Positions 16,396 to 25,170 of a DNA stretch of 57,395 nucleotides are shown here, one piece after another (within the stretch, counting starts at the first letter, position 1; each line of letters opens with the position of its first letter). A model generated the notes under the pieces. That model did not search any database. It was not told the origin of the DNA and saw only the letters and a list, made by a program, of their open reading frames with translations. This DNA comes from an uncultured Eubacterium sp. (GTDB lineage: Bacteria; Bacillota; Clostridia; Lachnospirales; Lachnospiraceae). The stretch lies in the NCBI GenBank assembly GCA_945920185.1, contig CAMEJP010000005.1, positions 1-57,395 of the forward strand, written 5' to 3'. A program made the translations under genes and the position numbers.

Positions 16396-17655
16396 TTAAA
16401 AGGCTGCCGTTATGGTAATTGACGCTCCGTCTTCACTCACTGCCGATATACTTCCTCCGTGAAGTTCCACTATGGACTTTGCAATCGACAATCCTATTCC
16501 AAATCCTTCTATATCCTTTGACCTTGAGGCATCTGCCCTGTAAAACCTGTCAAAGTAACGGTTAAGACTTCCTGTATCTATGTTGGAAGCCGTGTTGTAT
16601 ATTGCAAATTTTATCCTGTTCTTACTCTTTTTAAGACTTACCTTAATAATTCCGTTTGAGTATTTTACCGCATTATCCATAAGAATGTTTACAAGCTGCC
16701 TTATGGATTTTTCTTCTCCATTATACAAAAGTCCATCCTCAATCTCAACCGTCATGGTTGTATTCCTTTGCTCTGCCAGCACCTTAAAGCCTGTAACCAC
16801 GTCGACAACGGCATCCGACATATTAAACTGTGCCCGCTCCACCTTAATTCCATCCTCGTCCATTCTGGCAAGAGCAGTCAGATTTTTGGTAAGGCTTGTA
16901 AGCCTGTCCACCTGTTTTCTTATGCTTTCAGTCCATTCGCTTTCACCATTCATAAGCTCTATAACTTCAGTGTTTGCTGATATAACAGCCAGCGGGGTTT
17001 TTATTTCATGGCTCGAATCCGTAATAAATCTTTTTTGTTTTGAATAGCTTTCTGCAATAGGCTTCATCACTATTCTCGAAAGACATACCAAAAGCACGAA
17101 TACAGCCGCACTTCCAATAATCGATATCAAAATGCTTGCCTTAAGAAATGTGCCTGCCGTCGATAACTGCTTGCTGCAATCCACAAATATTATAAGACTT
17201 TCTCCATCCTTTTCACTGACCAGATACCTGTAACAGTCGATGTAACCCTTTGTCTTTTTGCTGTTTGTAGCCTTTAATATATATTTTTGTGCGGTCTTAT
17301 CGTCAACGGCTGCTATATTGCCGGTATTAGTCCATTTTATCACTCCGTCGCTTCCCGTAAGTGCCGAAAAATATCTTGTTTCATAGGGAGTTTCTGCTGA
17401 CATTTTCCTGTCCTTAAAGTCAAATTTCTTATCAGCACCTTCATCAAATCTATTATTATCTCCTGTGCCTTCAGGTAACATATCCGGCTTAGGAAATTTT
17501 CCGTTATTTTCAGAAATCATTTCCAGTATGACATCTACATCATCTGCAATCTTTTTATAATTCATAACATTTATGAGCGTCATAATTACAGTGAGAACCG
17601 CTATAACCGAAATCATACTGATTATCACAAATTTTTTCTGCAGTCGTTTTATCAT
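16396..17655 (-). CDS. Membrane sensor histidine kinase
   Basis: A 419-residue two-component kinase with membrane helices at about 10-31 and 171-193 flanking a roughly 140-residue extracytoplasmic sensor. HisKA phospho-acceptor is His216 in SSHEIKTPLAV. The N box is around VNILMDNAVKYSN and the G box around GFGIGLSIAKSIVELHGG. The DxGxG motif is degenerate (FAIYNTASNI), as often seen in this clostridial group. Its ATG shares one base with the response regulator stop (TGATG), so they are cognate partners. The signal is unknown. Confidence 0.92.
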   Translation of the reverse strand: MIKRLQKKFVIISMISVIAVLTVIMTLINVMNYKKIADDVDVILEMISENNGKFPKPDMLPEGTGDNNRFDEGADKKFDFKDRKMSAETPYETRYFSALTGSDGVIKWTNTGNIAAVDDKTAQKYILKATNSKKTKGYIDCYRYLVSEKDGESLIIFVDCSKQLSTAGTFLKASILISIIGSAAVFVLLVCLSRIVMKPIAESYSKQKRFITDSSHEIKTPLAVISANTEVIELMNGESEWTESIRKQVDRLTSLTKNLTALARMDEDGIKVERAQFNMSDAVVDVVTGFKVLAEQRNTTMTVEIEDGLLYNGEEKSIRQLVNILMDNAVKYSNGIIKVSLKKSKNRIKFAIYNTASNIDTGSLNRYFDRFYRADASRSKDIEGFGIGLSIAKSIVELHGGSISAVSEDGASITITAAF

Positions 17656-18335
17656 CAGTCTTCCTCCAATGAGTAGCCCACGCCTCTTGACGCTTTAATG
17701 TGCACATTTGCCTTTATATCCGACAGTTTTTTGCGCAGATATGAAATATATACCCATACTATATTTATCTCAGCTTCGCTGTCATATCCCCAGATTTTTT
17801 CCATAAAACGTTCTGTTGATATAAGCTGGTTATGATTGCTTATCAGCATTTCCATCATCTGATATTCCTTGTTGGCAAGACGCACCTTTCCGCTTTCCGT
17901 ACTAAGTTCATATGTAGCAGGATTAAGTGATACATTTCCGTACTCCAGTCTCGTCACCATATTATCATCCTTACGCCTTGTCATGGCGCGTATTCTCGCA
18001 AGCAGTTCTCTTGTTGCAAATGGCTTTGTAAGATAGTCATCCGCTCCTGCATCAAGTCCCTCAACCCTGTCATCTATCTCAGACTTTGCCGTAAGCATAA
18101 GCACAGGCGTGGTATTTCCTGCCTGCCTTATGGTCTTTAATACGGTAATGCCATCCACCTTCGGCATCATAATATCCAGTATTATGCCGTCATATTCTGC
18201 TTCCATGATATAATCAAGCGCTTCTCTGCCGTCATACACTGCATCCACCGAATAATTGCTGTGTTTCAAAATAGCCACCAACGCTTTGGACAAATCTTTT
18301 TCATCTTCCGCTAACAATAACTTCAAATCGACCAC
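17655..18335 (-). CDS. OmpR-family response regulator
   Basis: A 226-residue regulator with a receiver domain (residues 1-120, phospho-accepting Asp54 in LDIMMPKVDG, Lys in LTKPF) and a winged-helix DNA-binding domain (about 130-224, ending VWVYISYLRKKLSDIKANVHIKASRGVGYSL). Partner of the kinase gene that overlaps its end. The start is uncertain: GTG at 18335 or TTG nine bases further in, which has better RBS spacing. Its DNA targets are not evident from this window. Confidence 0.92.
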   Translation of the reverse strand: MVDLKLLLAEDEKDLSKALVAILKHSNYSVDAVYDGREALDYIMEAEYDGIILDIMMPKVDGITVLKTIRQAGNTTPVLMLTAKSEIDDRVEGLDAGADDYLTKPFATRELLARIRAMTRRKDDNMVTRLEYGNVSLNPATYELSTESGKVRLANKEYQMMEMLISNHNQLISTERFMEKIWGYDSEAEINIVWVYISYLRKKLSDIKANVHIKASRGVGYSLEED

Positions 18336-18397
18336 CCTGCCTTTTTCTTCTCTATGTGATACTAAATGTATTATCCAACAGAAAGTTTAAAAATACT

Positions 18398-18428
18398 TAA
18401 AAAGCACAACTTATTTCTAAGTTGTGCT
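18398..18428 (-). terminator. Terminator of the tRNA unit
   Basis: AGCACAACTTA (18403-18413) pairs with TAAGTTGTGCT (18418-18428) around a four-base loop. On the minus strand the stem is followed by a T run. It lies ten bases after the 3' end of tRNA-Phe. Confidence 0.8.
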
Positions 18429-18437
18429 CCTTCATAA

Positions 18438-18510
18438 TGCCCAGAGCCGGAATCGAACCAGCGACACAGGGATTTTCAGTCCCTTGCTCTACCAACTGAG
18501 CTATCTGGGC
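18438..18510 (-). tRNA. tRNA-Phe (anticodon GAA)
   Basis: A 73-base cloverleaf on the minus strand with acceptor GCCCAGA/TCTGGGC, D-arm AGCTCAGTTGGTAGAGC, anticodon loop CTGAAAA and T-loop GGTTCGATTCC. The 3' CCA is not encoded. Confidence 0.97.
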
Positions 18511-18527
18511 AAATAGCGAATAGAATA

Positions 18528-18656
18528 GGCAAAAATCATAAAGCGATACTTGGACAATGTGAGCTTGCTCACATTTGGACAAGCAGCGGTTTATGCATTT
18601 GCTCATTTTTGAGCAAATGTTCATCGAGCCCTTCGGGCGAGATGGCTATTTTTGCC
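18528..18656 (-). repeat. Cruciform-like hairpin cluster between the two tRNA genes
   Basis: A closed structure. An outer stem, GGCAAAAAT (18528-18536) with ATTTTTGCC (18648-18656), encloses three hairpins: ATGTGAGC/GCTCACAT (18557-18574), CATTTGCTCA/TGAGCAAATG (18596-18619), and CATC..GCCC/GGGC..GATG (18622-18644). TTGGACAA occurs on both sides of the first hairpin. The connector GCGATA at 18543-18548 is also present in the elements at 41594 and 55902. It lies in the spacer of the presumed tRNA-Tyr-tRNA-Phe precursor. Confidence 0.6.
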
Positions 18657-18667
18657 GTAGTATGGAG

Positions 18668-18749
18668 TGGATGGAGAAGGATTCGAACCTTCGAAGACGT
18701 TGTCAACAGATTTACAGTCTGCCCCCTTTGGCCGCTCGGGAATCCATCC
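18668..18749 (-). tRNA. tRNA-Tyr (anticodon GTA)
   Basis: An 82-base class II tRNA on the minus strand with acceptor GGATGGA/TCCATCC, anticodon loop CTGTAAA, a long variable arm and T-loop GGTTCGAATCC. The 3' CCA is not encoded. It is the first gene after the promoter at 18773-18801, with tRNA-Phe downstream. Confidence 0.96.
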
Positions 18750-18772
18750 AAAATTTGCCTTAACAATATGGA

Positions 18773-18801
18773 ATTATATCATAAGGCAATAAATAGTGCA
18801 A
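18773..18801 (-). promoter_or_regulatory. Promoter of the tRNA-Tyr-tRNA-Phe unit
   Basis: On the minus strand TTGCAC (18801-18796) and TATAAT (18778-18773) are 17 bp apart. The -10 ends 23 bp before the 5' end of mature tRNA-Tyr. Confidence 0.75.
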
Positions 18802-18810
18802 GTCTTTTTT

Positions 18811-19317
18811 CTATTCTGTTACGCTTGCCTCAAAAGCTTTTATTACAGCTGCATTGTCCTCGCAGATTGATATAATTACATAATCGCCAAGAGCCTCTAT
18901 TGTGTAATTGCTCTTATTGTTCAATCTTTCATACTGTGCCGTGTCATACTGCTTGCTGACCTCTTTCTGGTCTTCAACTCTCTTTTCAAACGCCTTTTTT
19001 ATATCGGCAGCTTTGCCTGACTTAGCCTTTATGACAGTTACTTCGTCTACCTTGTCATCAGATATATACATACCTGATACCTCGTCTACATTTGCCATAT
19101 CAATGTCAAGATATACATATTCAAGGTTGGAAGCGTCTATGGTCTTTTTAAAATCTGAGACCTTTGCATCTCTTTGTATGGCAGATATTATATCTTTAAC
19201 CGCTACATTTGTCTTTACCTTTGTCTCTTTTTCCTTATCGTCCTTATTTGAACATGCACACATACAGAACGCAACCACCAACACAAGCATCAATAAAAAT
19301 ACATTTTTCTTCTTCAT
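18811..19317 (-). CDS. DUF4358 lipoprotein
   Basis: A 168-residue secreted protein. A lipoprotein-type signal peptide ends in MCAC (probable lipidated Cys22), followed by a Lys/Glu/Asp-rich spacer and a domain of about 130 residues matching DUF4358. The family is found in Lachnospiraceae and relatives and has no known function. It follows the SGNH hydrolase gene after 11 bases on the same strand with AGGAG at its start, so the two are probably co-expressed and may act together at the cell surface. Confidence 0.85.
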   Translation of the reverse strand: MKKKNVFLLMLVLVVAFCMCACSNKDDKEKETKVKTNVAVKDIISAIQRDAKVSDFKKTIDASNLEYVYLDIDMANVDEVSGMYISDDKVDEVTVIKAKSGKAADIKKAFEKRVEDQKEVSKQYDTAQYERLNNKSNYTIEALGDYVIISICEDNAAVIKAFEASVTE

Positions 19318-19328
19318 TTTGTCTTCTC

Positions 19329-20393
19329 CTATTCATTTGTTTTTATTACATCTTTTATCAGATTATACCAATATGGATAATACTGACCTTTAAGGTGCAG
19401 ACCGTCTGAGGTAAGTTCCTCCCTTAGCATTCCGCTGCTGTCCTTTAGCGAGGTTGCCATATCAATATAATAGATACCCTGTTCATTACAAAGCTGAACC
19501 AGTCTCTTATCAAACTCGGTAATCCTGTCATTCCTTATACTTGCCTTTTGCTCGTATTTTGTATTGATAGGTAATGTCAGTATAATATATATTTTCGTGT
19601 TTGGCAAGGATGCCTGTAATTCATTGACAGCCTGTATGTATCTTGTAGCTATCTTTTCAATGTCTGGACTTACGTTGTTTAAGTCATTGCTTCCGACAAG
19701 AATAAACATTCTTTCAGGATTATAGGCAACTATCTCATCTTTCCTAAGCATTATTTTTCCTATGGTGTATCCCTTGTCTGCCAACACGTTTGCAGGCATA
19801 TTGTAACCATATGAATCGGCATATATCGTGATACCGGTAGTAATTGAATCGCCGACAAAGAGTGTATTGTTAAAAAATCCGTCATCCATAAACTCTTCTA
19901 CGCGAGGTGAACGGTATATCTGGTCAAGCGGAGTGAAGCCTTCCTTAACCTTATACTTATATGGTTCGTCCGTATAGCTTACCACCCTGTCAGAGCCTTC
20001 TGACGTATTTCCGTAAAAATATATCAGCTCATCAAATTCACCGGGCTTGAGCGGAACTGACGGCGTATATGTCTTTGTAGGCTTCTCAACAACTGCCTGT
20101 GATGAAGACTCTGTGCTGTCTGTCTCCTTTTGTGTTGGTTTTTCCGTGTCCGGCTGTGAAGGCTGTGTAGGATTTTCAGGGTTGCCGTCAAGATTTGACA
20201 AGGTTACCTTCTGCACACTCCTGTCGGTTTCATTTTTCCTGATTCCTTTGTTAATCAGCCAGAATGCTCCGTATAAAAGTAGGCTTACAACAGCCAGCAA
20301 TGCTATGGTAAGAAGGATTCTGAGTAATATTATTTTATTTTTTCTTCGGCGTCTCCTGTATGCGCGGTCACGCCTTATATATTCATCTTTCAT
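19329..20393 (-). CDS. Membrane-anchored SGNH/GDSL-type hydrolase
   Basis: A 354-residue protein. The start is extremely Arg/Lys-rich, with a membrane helix at about 20-48, then a Thr/Pro/Ser/Gln spacer (to about 112) and an extracellular SGNH domain. Block I is FVGDSITTG with nucleophile Ser183, block III is GSNDLNN, and block V is SDGLHLKG with Asp330 and His333. Related enzymes remove O-acetyl groups from peptidoglycan or polysaccharide. The substrate is not identifiable here. It starts 14 bases after the GH13 stop. Confidence 0.9.
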   Translation of the reverse strand: MKDEYIRRDRAYRRRRRKNKIILLRILLTIALLAVVSLLLYGAFWLINKGIRKNETDRSVQKVTLSNLDGNPENPTQPSQPDTEKPTQKETDSTESSSQAVVEKPTKTYTPSVPLKPGEFDELIYFYGNTSEGSDRVVSYTDEPYKYKVKEGFTPLDQIYRSPRVEEFMDDGFFNNTLFVGDSITTGITIYADSYGYNMPANVLADKGYTIGKIMLRKDEIVAYNPERMFILVGSNDLNNVSPDIEKIATRYIQAVNELQASLPNTKIYIILTLPINTKYEQKASIRNDRITEFDKRLVQLCNEQGIYYIDMATSLKDSSGMLREELTSDGLHLKGQYYPYWYNLIKDVIKTNE

Positions 20394-20407
20394 TATATTG
20401 TCTCCGT

Positions 20408-22489
20408 TTAGTCTATCTTTTTAAACACAACTGCACTGTATGGTCTTAGCATAACATTTAATTCGCCTTTAGGCAAGGAATATCCTAAATGTGCCGTACT
20501 GTGTTCCCTTTCTGTGGTCATAAGTACCTGCACAACATCGTCCTCTGCCGTCAAGCCAACCTCCCATACAGGAATCCGCACATTCTTTTCCTCGTCATTG
20601 TTGTTGACAACAACAATGAGTATGTCCTCTTCAAGAAATCTTCCGTAGCTTATTATATTATAGCCGCACACCAATTCCTTGACAGAACCGCGAAGAAGTG
20701 CCTTATGTCTTTTTCTTAAGTTGATTGCTTCTTTGTGAAGCTCTATAAGCTCCTTATTTTCATTTCCCCACGGATATGTCCTTCTGTTGTCAGGGTCGGT
20801 AAAACCGCACAATCCTGCCTCATCTCCATAATATATTCCGGGTGCTCCCGGCCATGTCATCTGAATCACTACCGCCTCTTTAAAAATACCGTAATTGATA
20901 TCTTCACTTGCGGCTTTTGAACCGAGAGTACCTATTCTTCCGACCTTTCTGTTGGTTCTTGTAAGAAAACGTGAATGGTCATGATTTGAAAGCTGATTCA
21001 AAGCTATGGCTATGGACTGAGCTCCTATTGTTGCCATATTATGCTTCATCGAGTCAAAAAAGCTTCTTCCGTTACCATACAGACTGTCATTTCTTGAGTC
21101 GCTGTGTTTTTCCATACCTGTCAGGAACCATGTTACCGGCTCCATAAATGCGTCATAATTCATTATGGTATCCCACTGGTCACCCTGAAGCCATGAACTG
21201 GCATTGCCGTAATGCTCCGCCATAATAATTGCCTCCGGATTTGCCTCCTTTACGGCTCTTCGGAATTTTCTCCAAAACTCATGATTGTACTCGCTGCTGT
21301 GTCCCAAGTCCGCAGCCACATCAAGTCTCCAGCCGTCTGCATTAAACGGCGGTGACACCCATTTTCTGCCTATTCCTATAACATAATCCTCAAGTTCCTT
21401 GGAATTTTCATAGTTTAACTTTGGAAGAGTATCATGTCCCCACCAGCCCTCATAAGAACCGTTATTAGGCCATGCATCATCCCTGTTGTCCGCAAAACTG
21501 AAATAATTCCTGTAAGGACTGTCCTTATCTACAAAAGCACCCTTTTTAAAATCTTCGCTGCTATCGTAAATATATTCTCTGTCAAGCCACTTGTTGAATG
21601 AGCCGCAGTGATTAAATACACCGTCTATGATAACTCTCATTCCTCTTGCATGTATTTCCTGAACAATCTTAATAAAAAGTTGGTTACTTGCCTCAAGATT
21701 CTTTTTGCTTGTAACGCGGGTTCTGTATCTGTCTTCTTTAGAATCCTCTACAATAACGCCTATATGAGGGTCTATATAATCATAGTCCTCAATATCATAT
21801 TTATGATTGGAAGGCGAAACAAATAAAGGATTGAAGTATATGACATCAACGCCTAAATCGCTTAAATAGTCCAGTTTGTCCATAACGCCCTGCAAATCTC
21901 CGCCATAAAAATCTCTTACATCCATGGCTTCGGGAAGCCTGTTCCAGTCAGTTACGGCCTTTACCGGTGCTCCTATATAGACATATTCTCCGTCAGTCAC
22001 ATCATTTGACTTGTCTCCGTTGCAGAATCTGTCCACATATATCTGATAAACCACGGCACCCTTTGCCCAATTAGGCGTCTTAAATCCGGGAATAATCTCA
22101 AAATTATATGCTTCGTTAAGTTCTTTTATTGCACCCCACTGATTGTAATAACAGATAACCTTGCCTGACTTTACCCTGAAATAATATCTTACCTTTTTAT
22201 CGGTAAGGTGAATCCTGGCCTCATAATAGTCAAACAACTCGTCCTGCAAAAACCTCGTCATAGGATACTCTTCACCGTCAGCTATAAGTATGACCGAATC
22301 AGCGTTATATTTTGCGGTTCTGAATCTTATGGTAACCGTTTCATACTCCATAGGTTCCTCAGGGGATCTGTAAAATCTTGTGGCGTCTGAAAACATAGCA
22401 TCATAATTTACCACAGGTTTAACATTTATCATATATAAAAGCTTTTGATCAAGCTGTGTAAGTGCCTCAAAACTTTTGGAAAATCTCAT
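20408..22489 (-). CDS. GH13 alpha-glucan hydrolase (neopullulanase/cyclomaltodextrinase-like)
   Basis: A 693-residue intracellular enzyme; no signal peptide. An N-terminal beta-sandwich of about 135 residues, typical of neopullulanase-type GH13 enzymes, precedes the (beta/alpha)8 barrel. Catalytic residues are nucleophile Asp390 (DGWRLDVA), acid/base Glu425 (IIMAEHYG) and Asp504 (LSNHDHSR). GVFNHCG and VYQIYVDRF are the other conserved regions. It would cleave alpha-1,4 (and possibly 1,6) bonds of imported malto-oligosaccharides. The start at 22489 follows GGAGG by five bases; a longer frame from 22510 only reads through the RBS. Confidence 0.92.
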   Translation of the reverse strand: MRFSKSFEALTQLDQKLLYMINVKPVVNYDAMFSDATRFYRSPEEPMEYETVTIRFRTAKYNADSVILIADGEEYPMTRFLQDELFDYYEARIHLTDKKVRYYFRVKSGKVICYYNQWGAIKELNEAYNFEIIPGFKTPNWAKGAVVYQIYVDRFCNGDKSNDVTDGEYVYIGAPVKAVTDWNRLPEAMDVRDFYGGDLQGVMDKLDYLSDLGVDVIYFNPLFVSPSNHKYDIEDYDYIDPHIGVIVEDSKEDRYRTRVTSKKNLEASNQLFIKIVQEIHARGMRVIIDGVFNHCGSFNKWLDREYIYDSSEDFKKGAFVDKDSPYRNYFSFADNRDDAWPNNGSYEGWWGHDTLPKLNYENSKELEDYVIGIGRKWVSPPFNADGWRLDVAADLGHSSEYNHEFWRKFRRAVKEANPEAIIMAEHYGNASSWLQGDQWDTIMNYDAFMEPVTWFLTGMEKHSDSRNDSLYGNGRSFFDSMKHNMATIGAQSIAIALNQLSNHDHSRFLTRTNRKVGRIGTLGSKAASEDINYGIFKEAVVIQMTWPGAPGIYYGDEAGLCGFTDPDNRRTYPWGNENKELIELHKEAINLRKRHKALLRGSVKELVCGYNIISYGRFLEEDILIVVVNNNDEEKNVRIPVWEVGLTAEDDVVQVLMTTEREHSTAHLGYSLPKGELNVMLRPYSAVVFKKID

Positions 22490-22526
22490 AGCTTCCTCCA
22501 CTACGCACATAATATCATCATTTTAT

Positions 22527-22555
22527 ATTTTATCATTCATTGCCAAAAGGTGCAA
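22527..22555 (-). promoter_or_regulatory. Promoter of the GH13-SGNH-DUF4358 genes
   Basis: On the minus strand TTGCAC (22555-22550) and TAAAAT (22532-22527) are separated by 17 bp, about 40 bp before the GH13 start. In the 320-bp gap 22490-22809 I otherwise see only the ftsH-side terminator and a run of seven G residues near 22724. Confidence 0.6.
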
Positions 22556-22631
22556 CCATAACCTTAATTTGCCAAGTCATTTTTAACGAAAAATATACCC
22601 GGCAAGGGCGTTTTAACTTTCCGGTACAAAT

Positions 22632-22665
22632 AAAAAAGACAGCCTTCCGTAAGCTGTCCTTTTAA
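22632..22665 (-). terminator. Terminator downstream of ftsH
   Basis: Minus-strand AAAAGGACAGC pairs with GCTGTCTTTTTT across a nine-base loop. GACAGC at 22638-22643 and GCTGTC at 22653-22658 form the core, and a six-T tail follows. It lies about 145 bases past the ftsH stop, so the ftsH mRNA would carry a long 3' untranslated region. Confidence 0.75.
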
Positions 22666-22809
22666 GGAGAAGATATTTTTTGTTTTTTGGGGTAACAAAA
22701 CAAAAATGTATATAATGTATTGGGGGGGTTTTACGATATTTATTATAACTAATGTGCAAACAGAAGTGTGCACAAACTTTACAAAGTTTATGCATTTTCT
22801 TTGTGCATT

Positions 22810-24618
22810 TTATACAAATAATTCTTCAAATTCTTCTCTTGTAATCTTCTCTTTCTCAAGAAGAAGCTTTGCGCTTGCGTGAAGCACATCTATATGCTCC
22901 TCAATAATCTTTTTGGCTTTTGCATAACACTCGTCAACAATGGACTTTACTTCTTCGTCTATAATATCCGCAGTTTTGCCGCTGTAATTCTTTGTATGGG
23001 CAAGGTCACGTCCTATAAAGACCTCGTCCTCATCACTGTCATAATTGATAAGTCCAAGTTTTTGAGAAAATCCGTACTTGGTTACCATAGCCCTTGCGGT
23101 AGCCGTTGCCTGCTTGATGTCCTGAGAAGCTCCTGTAGTAATATCATCACATATAAGTTCCTCTGCTATTCTTCCGCCAAGAGATACCATAATATCTTCA
23201 AGCATCTTTCCTCTTGTGTTAAACATTTCATCCTTTTCAGGAAGCGGCATCGTATAGCCTGCTGCTCCCAGGCCTGTCGGTATAATGGACACCGTATGCA
23301 CAGGGCCGACATGCGGAAGGACATGGAAAAGTATGGCATGACCCGATTCATGGTAAGCGGTTATCTTCTTTTCTTCCTCCGAAATAACCTTGCTCTTCTT
23401 CTCCGTTCCTATGCCAAGCTTTATAAATGCGTACTCTATATCCTCTCTCTTGATATATTTCTGTCCCTGCTTAGCCGCATGGATTGCCGATTCATTCATA
23501 AGATTTTCAAGGTCTGCTCCGGTAAAGCCCGCTGTAGTTCTCGCCACATTGTCAAGGTCCACGTCATCAGCTATCGGTTTTCCCTTTGCATGAACGTCAA
23601 GTATTTCACGTCTTCCCTTGTAATCAGGCCGTCCGACAACTACTTTTCTGTCAAAACGTCCCGGACGCATAATGGCAGGGTCAAGAATATCCACTCTGTT
23701 AGTAGCCGCAAGCACTATAACGCCTTCATTTGCACCAAAGCCGTCCATCTCGACCAGAAGCTGGTTAAGAGTCTGCTCGCGTTCATCATGACCGCCGCCC
23801 ATACCGGCTCCTCTTTTTCGTCCCACGGCGTCAATTTCATCAATAAATATAAGACATGGAGCATGTTTTTTCGCCGTATCAAAAAGGTCACGCACTCTTG
23901 ATGCACCTACGCCGACAAACATTTCCACAAAATCGGAACCTGATATGCTAAGAAACGGTACTCCGGCTTCTCCTGCCACTGCCTTTGCAAGAAGTGTTTT
24001 ACCTGTTCCCGGAGGTCCTTCAAGAAGAACACCCTTTGGTATACGCGCTCCAAGTTCAATGTACTTAGGCGGATTTCTAAGGAAATCCACTATTTCCTTT
24101 AATTCCTCCTTTTCCTCGTCAAGTCCCGCAACGCTCTTAAAATCTATATTTTTTTCGCCGGGCATCGTAACCATGGCTCTGCTCTTTCCAAAGTTCATCA
24201 TCTTTGAATTGGTGCTCTGATTGCCTGCACTCATTCTCTCTATAATGCTTAAAAGGAAAAAACCTGCTATGCATACCATTATAAGTATAAATACATACTT
24301 TCCGAATGCACTGTCCTTCTCCACATCCCTGATTTCAAAATCAACATTCTTATCCCTAAGCATCTCCTGAGAGTAATTTACATCAGATACATACAGCGTT
24401 TTGCTTGTATTATCCTTGAGTCTGACAACCATTACGCCGGTCGGTACAGGCTCCTGCTGCCTTATTATGACACTCTCTACATTTCCGTTACTGATTTCTT
24501 CCATCAACTCGGCTTCCGTGATTTTCTCCATATTGTCAACCGACATTCTGTACCAGAATATAAATAAAAGAAGAGTACATATAAGAACAATATATACGCC
24601 GATATTTCGCTTTTTAGT
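22810..24618 (-). CDS. ftsH: ATP-dependent zinc metalloprotease FtsH
   Basis: A membrane-anchored AAA+ protease that degrades damaged membrane and regulatory proteins. The 603-residue protein has membrane helices at about 8-25 and 108-126, Walker A GPPGTGKT at 202-209, Walker B LIFIDEID at 257-264, the second region of homology ending GRFDRKV, and zinc motif HESGH at 424-428. The start is GTG at 24621, immediately after the hpt TAG stop, with GGAGG eight bases upstream inside the end of hpt. The tilS-hpt-ftsH order is conserved across Firmicutes. Start codon position is 24621-24619. Confidence 0.97.
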   Translation of the reverse strand, partial: TKKRNIGVYIVLICTLLLFIFWYRMSVDNMEKITEAELMEEISNGNVESVIIRQQEPVPTGVMVVRLKDNTSKTLYVSDVNYSQEMLRDKNVDFEIRDVEKDSAFGKYVFILIMVCIAGFFLLSIIERMSAGNQSTNSKMMNFGKSRAMVTMPGEKNIDFKSVAGLDEEKEELKEIVDFLRNPPKYIELGARIPKGVLLEGPPGTGKTLLAKAVAGEAGVPFLSISGSDFVEMFVGVGASRVRDLFDTAKKHAPCLIFIDEIDAVGRKRGAGMGGGHDEREQTLNQLLVEMDGFGANEGVIVLAATNRVDILDPAIMRPGRFDRKVVVGRPDYKGRREILDVHAKGKPIADDVDLDNVARTTAGFTGADLENLMNESAIHAAKQGQKYIKREDIEYAFIKLGIGTEKKSKVISEEEKKITAYHESGHAILFHVLPHVGPVHTVSIIPTGLGAAGYTMPLPEKDEMFNTRGKMLEDIMVSLGGRIAEELICDDITTGASQDIKQATATARAMVTKYGFSQKLGLINYDSDEDEVFIGRDLAHTKNYSGKTADIIDEEVKSIVDECYAKAKKIIEEHIDVLHASAKLLLEKEKITREEFEELFV

Positions 24619-24621
24619 CAC

Positions 24622-25158
24622 CTAGCTTTCCTCCTTAAACACAACTTCTCCGACATATGGGAGATTTCTATATTTTTGATCGTAATCGAGTCCGTAACCG
24701 ACAACAAAAACATCCGGTATCTTAAAACAGGTATAATCAACAGGCACATCTATAACTCTCCTGTCAGGTTTATCAAGAAATGTACACAGCTTAAGGCTCT
24801 TAGGTCCTCTGGTCTTTAAAAGCTCCAAGAGATTATTAAGAGTACGTCCGCTGTCTATAATATCTTCTACCACAAGCACATCCCTTCCCTCGATAGATTC
24901 GTCCAAATCCTTTATCATTTTAACGGTTCCGCTTGACTGCGTTCCTGCCCCGTAGCTTGAAACCGCCATAAAATCCATTGTAACAGGTATAGTAAGCCTT
25001 TTTGCAAGCTCACACATAAAAAATACGCCGCCCTTTAACACGCATATAAGATGCAGGGTCTTTCCTTTATATTCCTCGCTTATAAGTTTTGCCACTTCAC
25101 ATATTTTCTTTTCAACTTCTTCTTCAGAAATCATAACATTAACAATCTCTTTAGCCAT
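24622..25158 (-). CDS. hpt: Hypoxanthine phosphoribosyltransferase
   Basis: Salvages hypoxanthine and guanine to IMP and GMP using PRPP. The 178-residue protein has the PRPP-binding loop VEDIIDSGRTL at 97-107, LKGGVFF at 41-47 and the SSYG flexible loop at 67-70. The start at 25158 is chosen because GGAG stands six bases upstream; the in-frame ATG at 25170 is part of that RBS. Its stop abuts the GTG of ftsH. TilS is encoded directly upstream. Confidence 0.95.
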   Translation of the reverse strand: MAKEIVNVMISEEEVEKKICEVAKLISEEYKGKTLHLICVLKGGVFFMCELAKRLTIPVTMDFMAVSSYGAGTQSSGTVKMIKDLDESIEGRDVLVVEDIIDSGRTLNNLLELLKTRGPKSLKLCTFLDKPDRRVIDVPVDYTCFKIPDVFVVGYGLDYDQKYRNLPYVGEVVFKEES

Positions 25159-25170
25159 AGTATTCTCCAT

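Noticed and set aside
22666-22809. Possible small RNA between ftsH and its terminator (TATAAT-like sequence and a run of seven C on the minus strand)
   Set aside because: No acceptable -35 element at 16-18 bp. It is more simply the 3' untranslated region of ftsH.
22879-23901. Long open frame of 340 codons on the plus strand
   Set aside because: It is antisense to ftsH, is rich in His/Lys/Cys runs without family signature and has no RBS. It mirrors the codon bias of ftsH.
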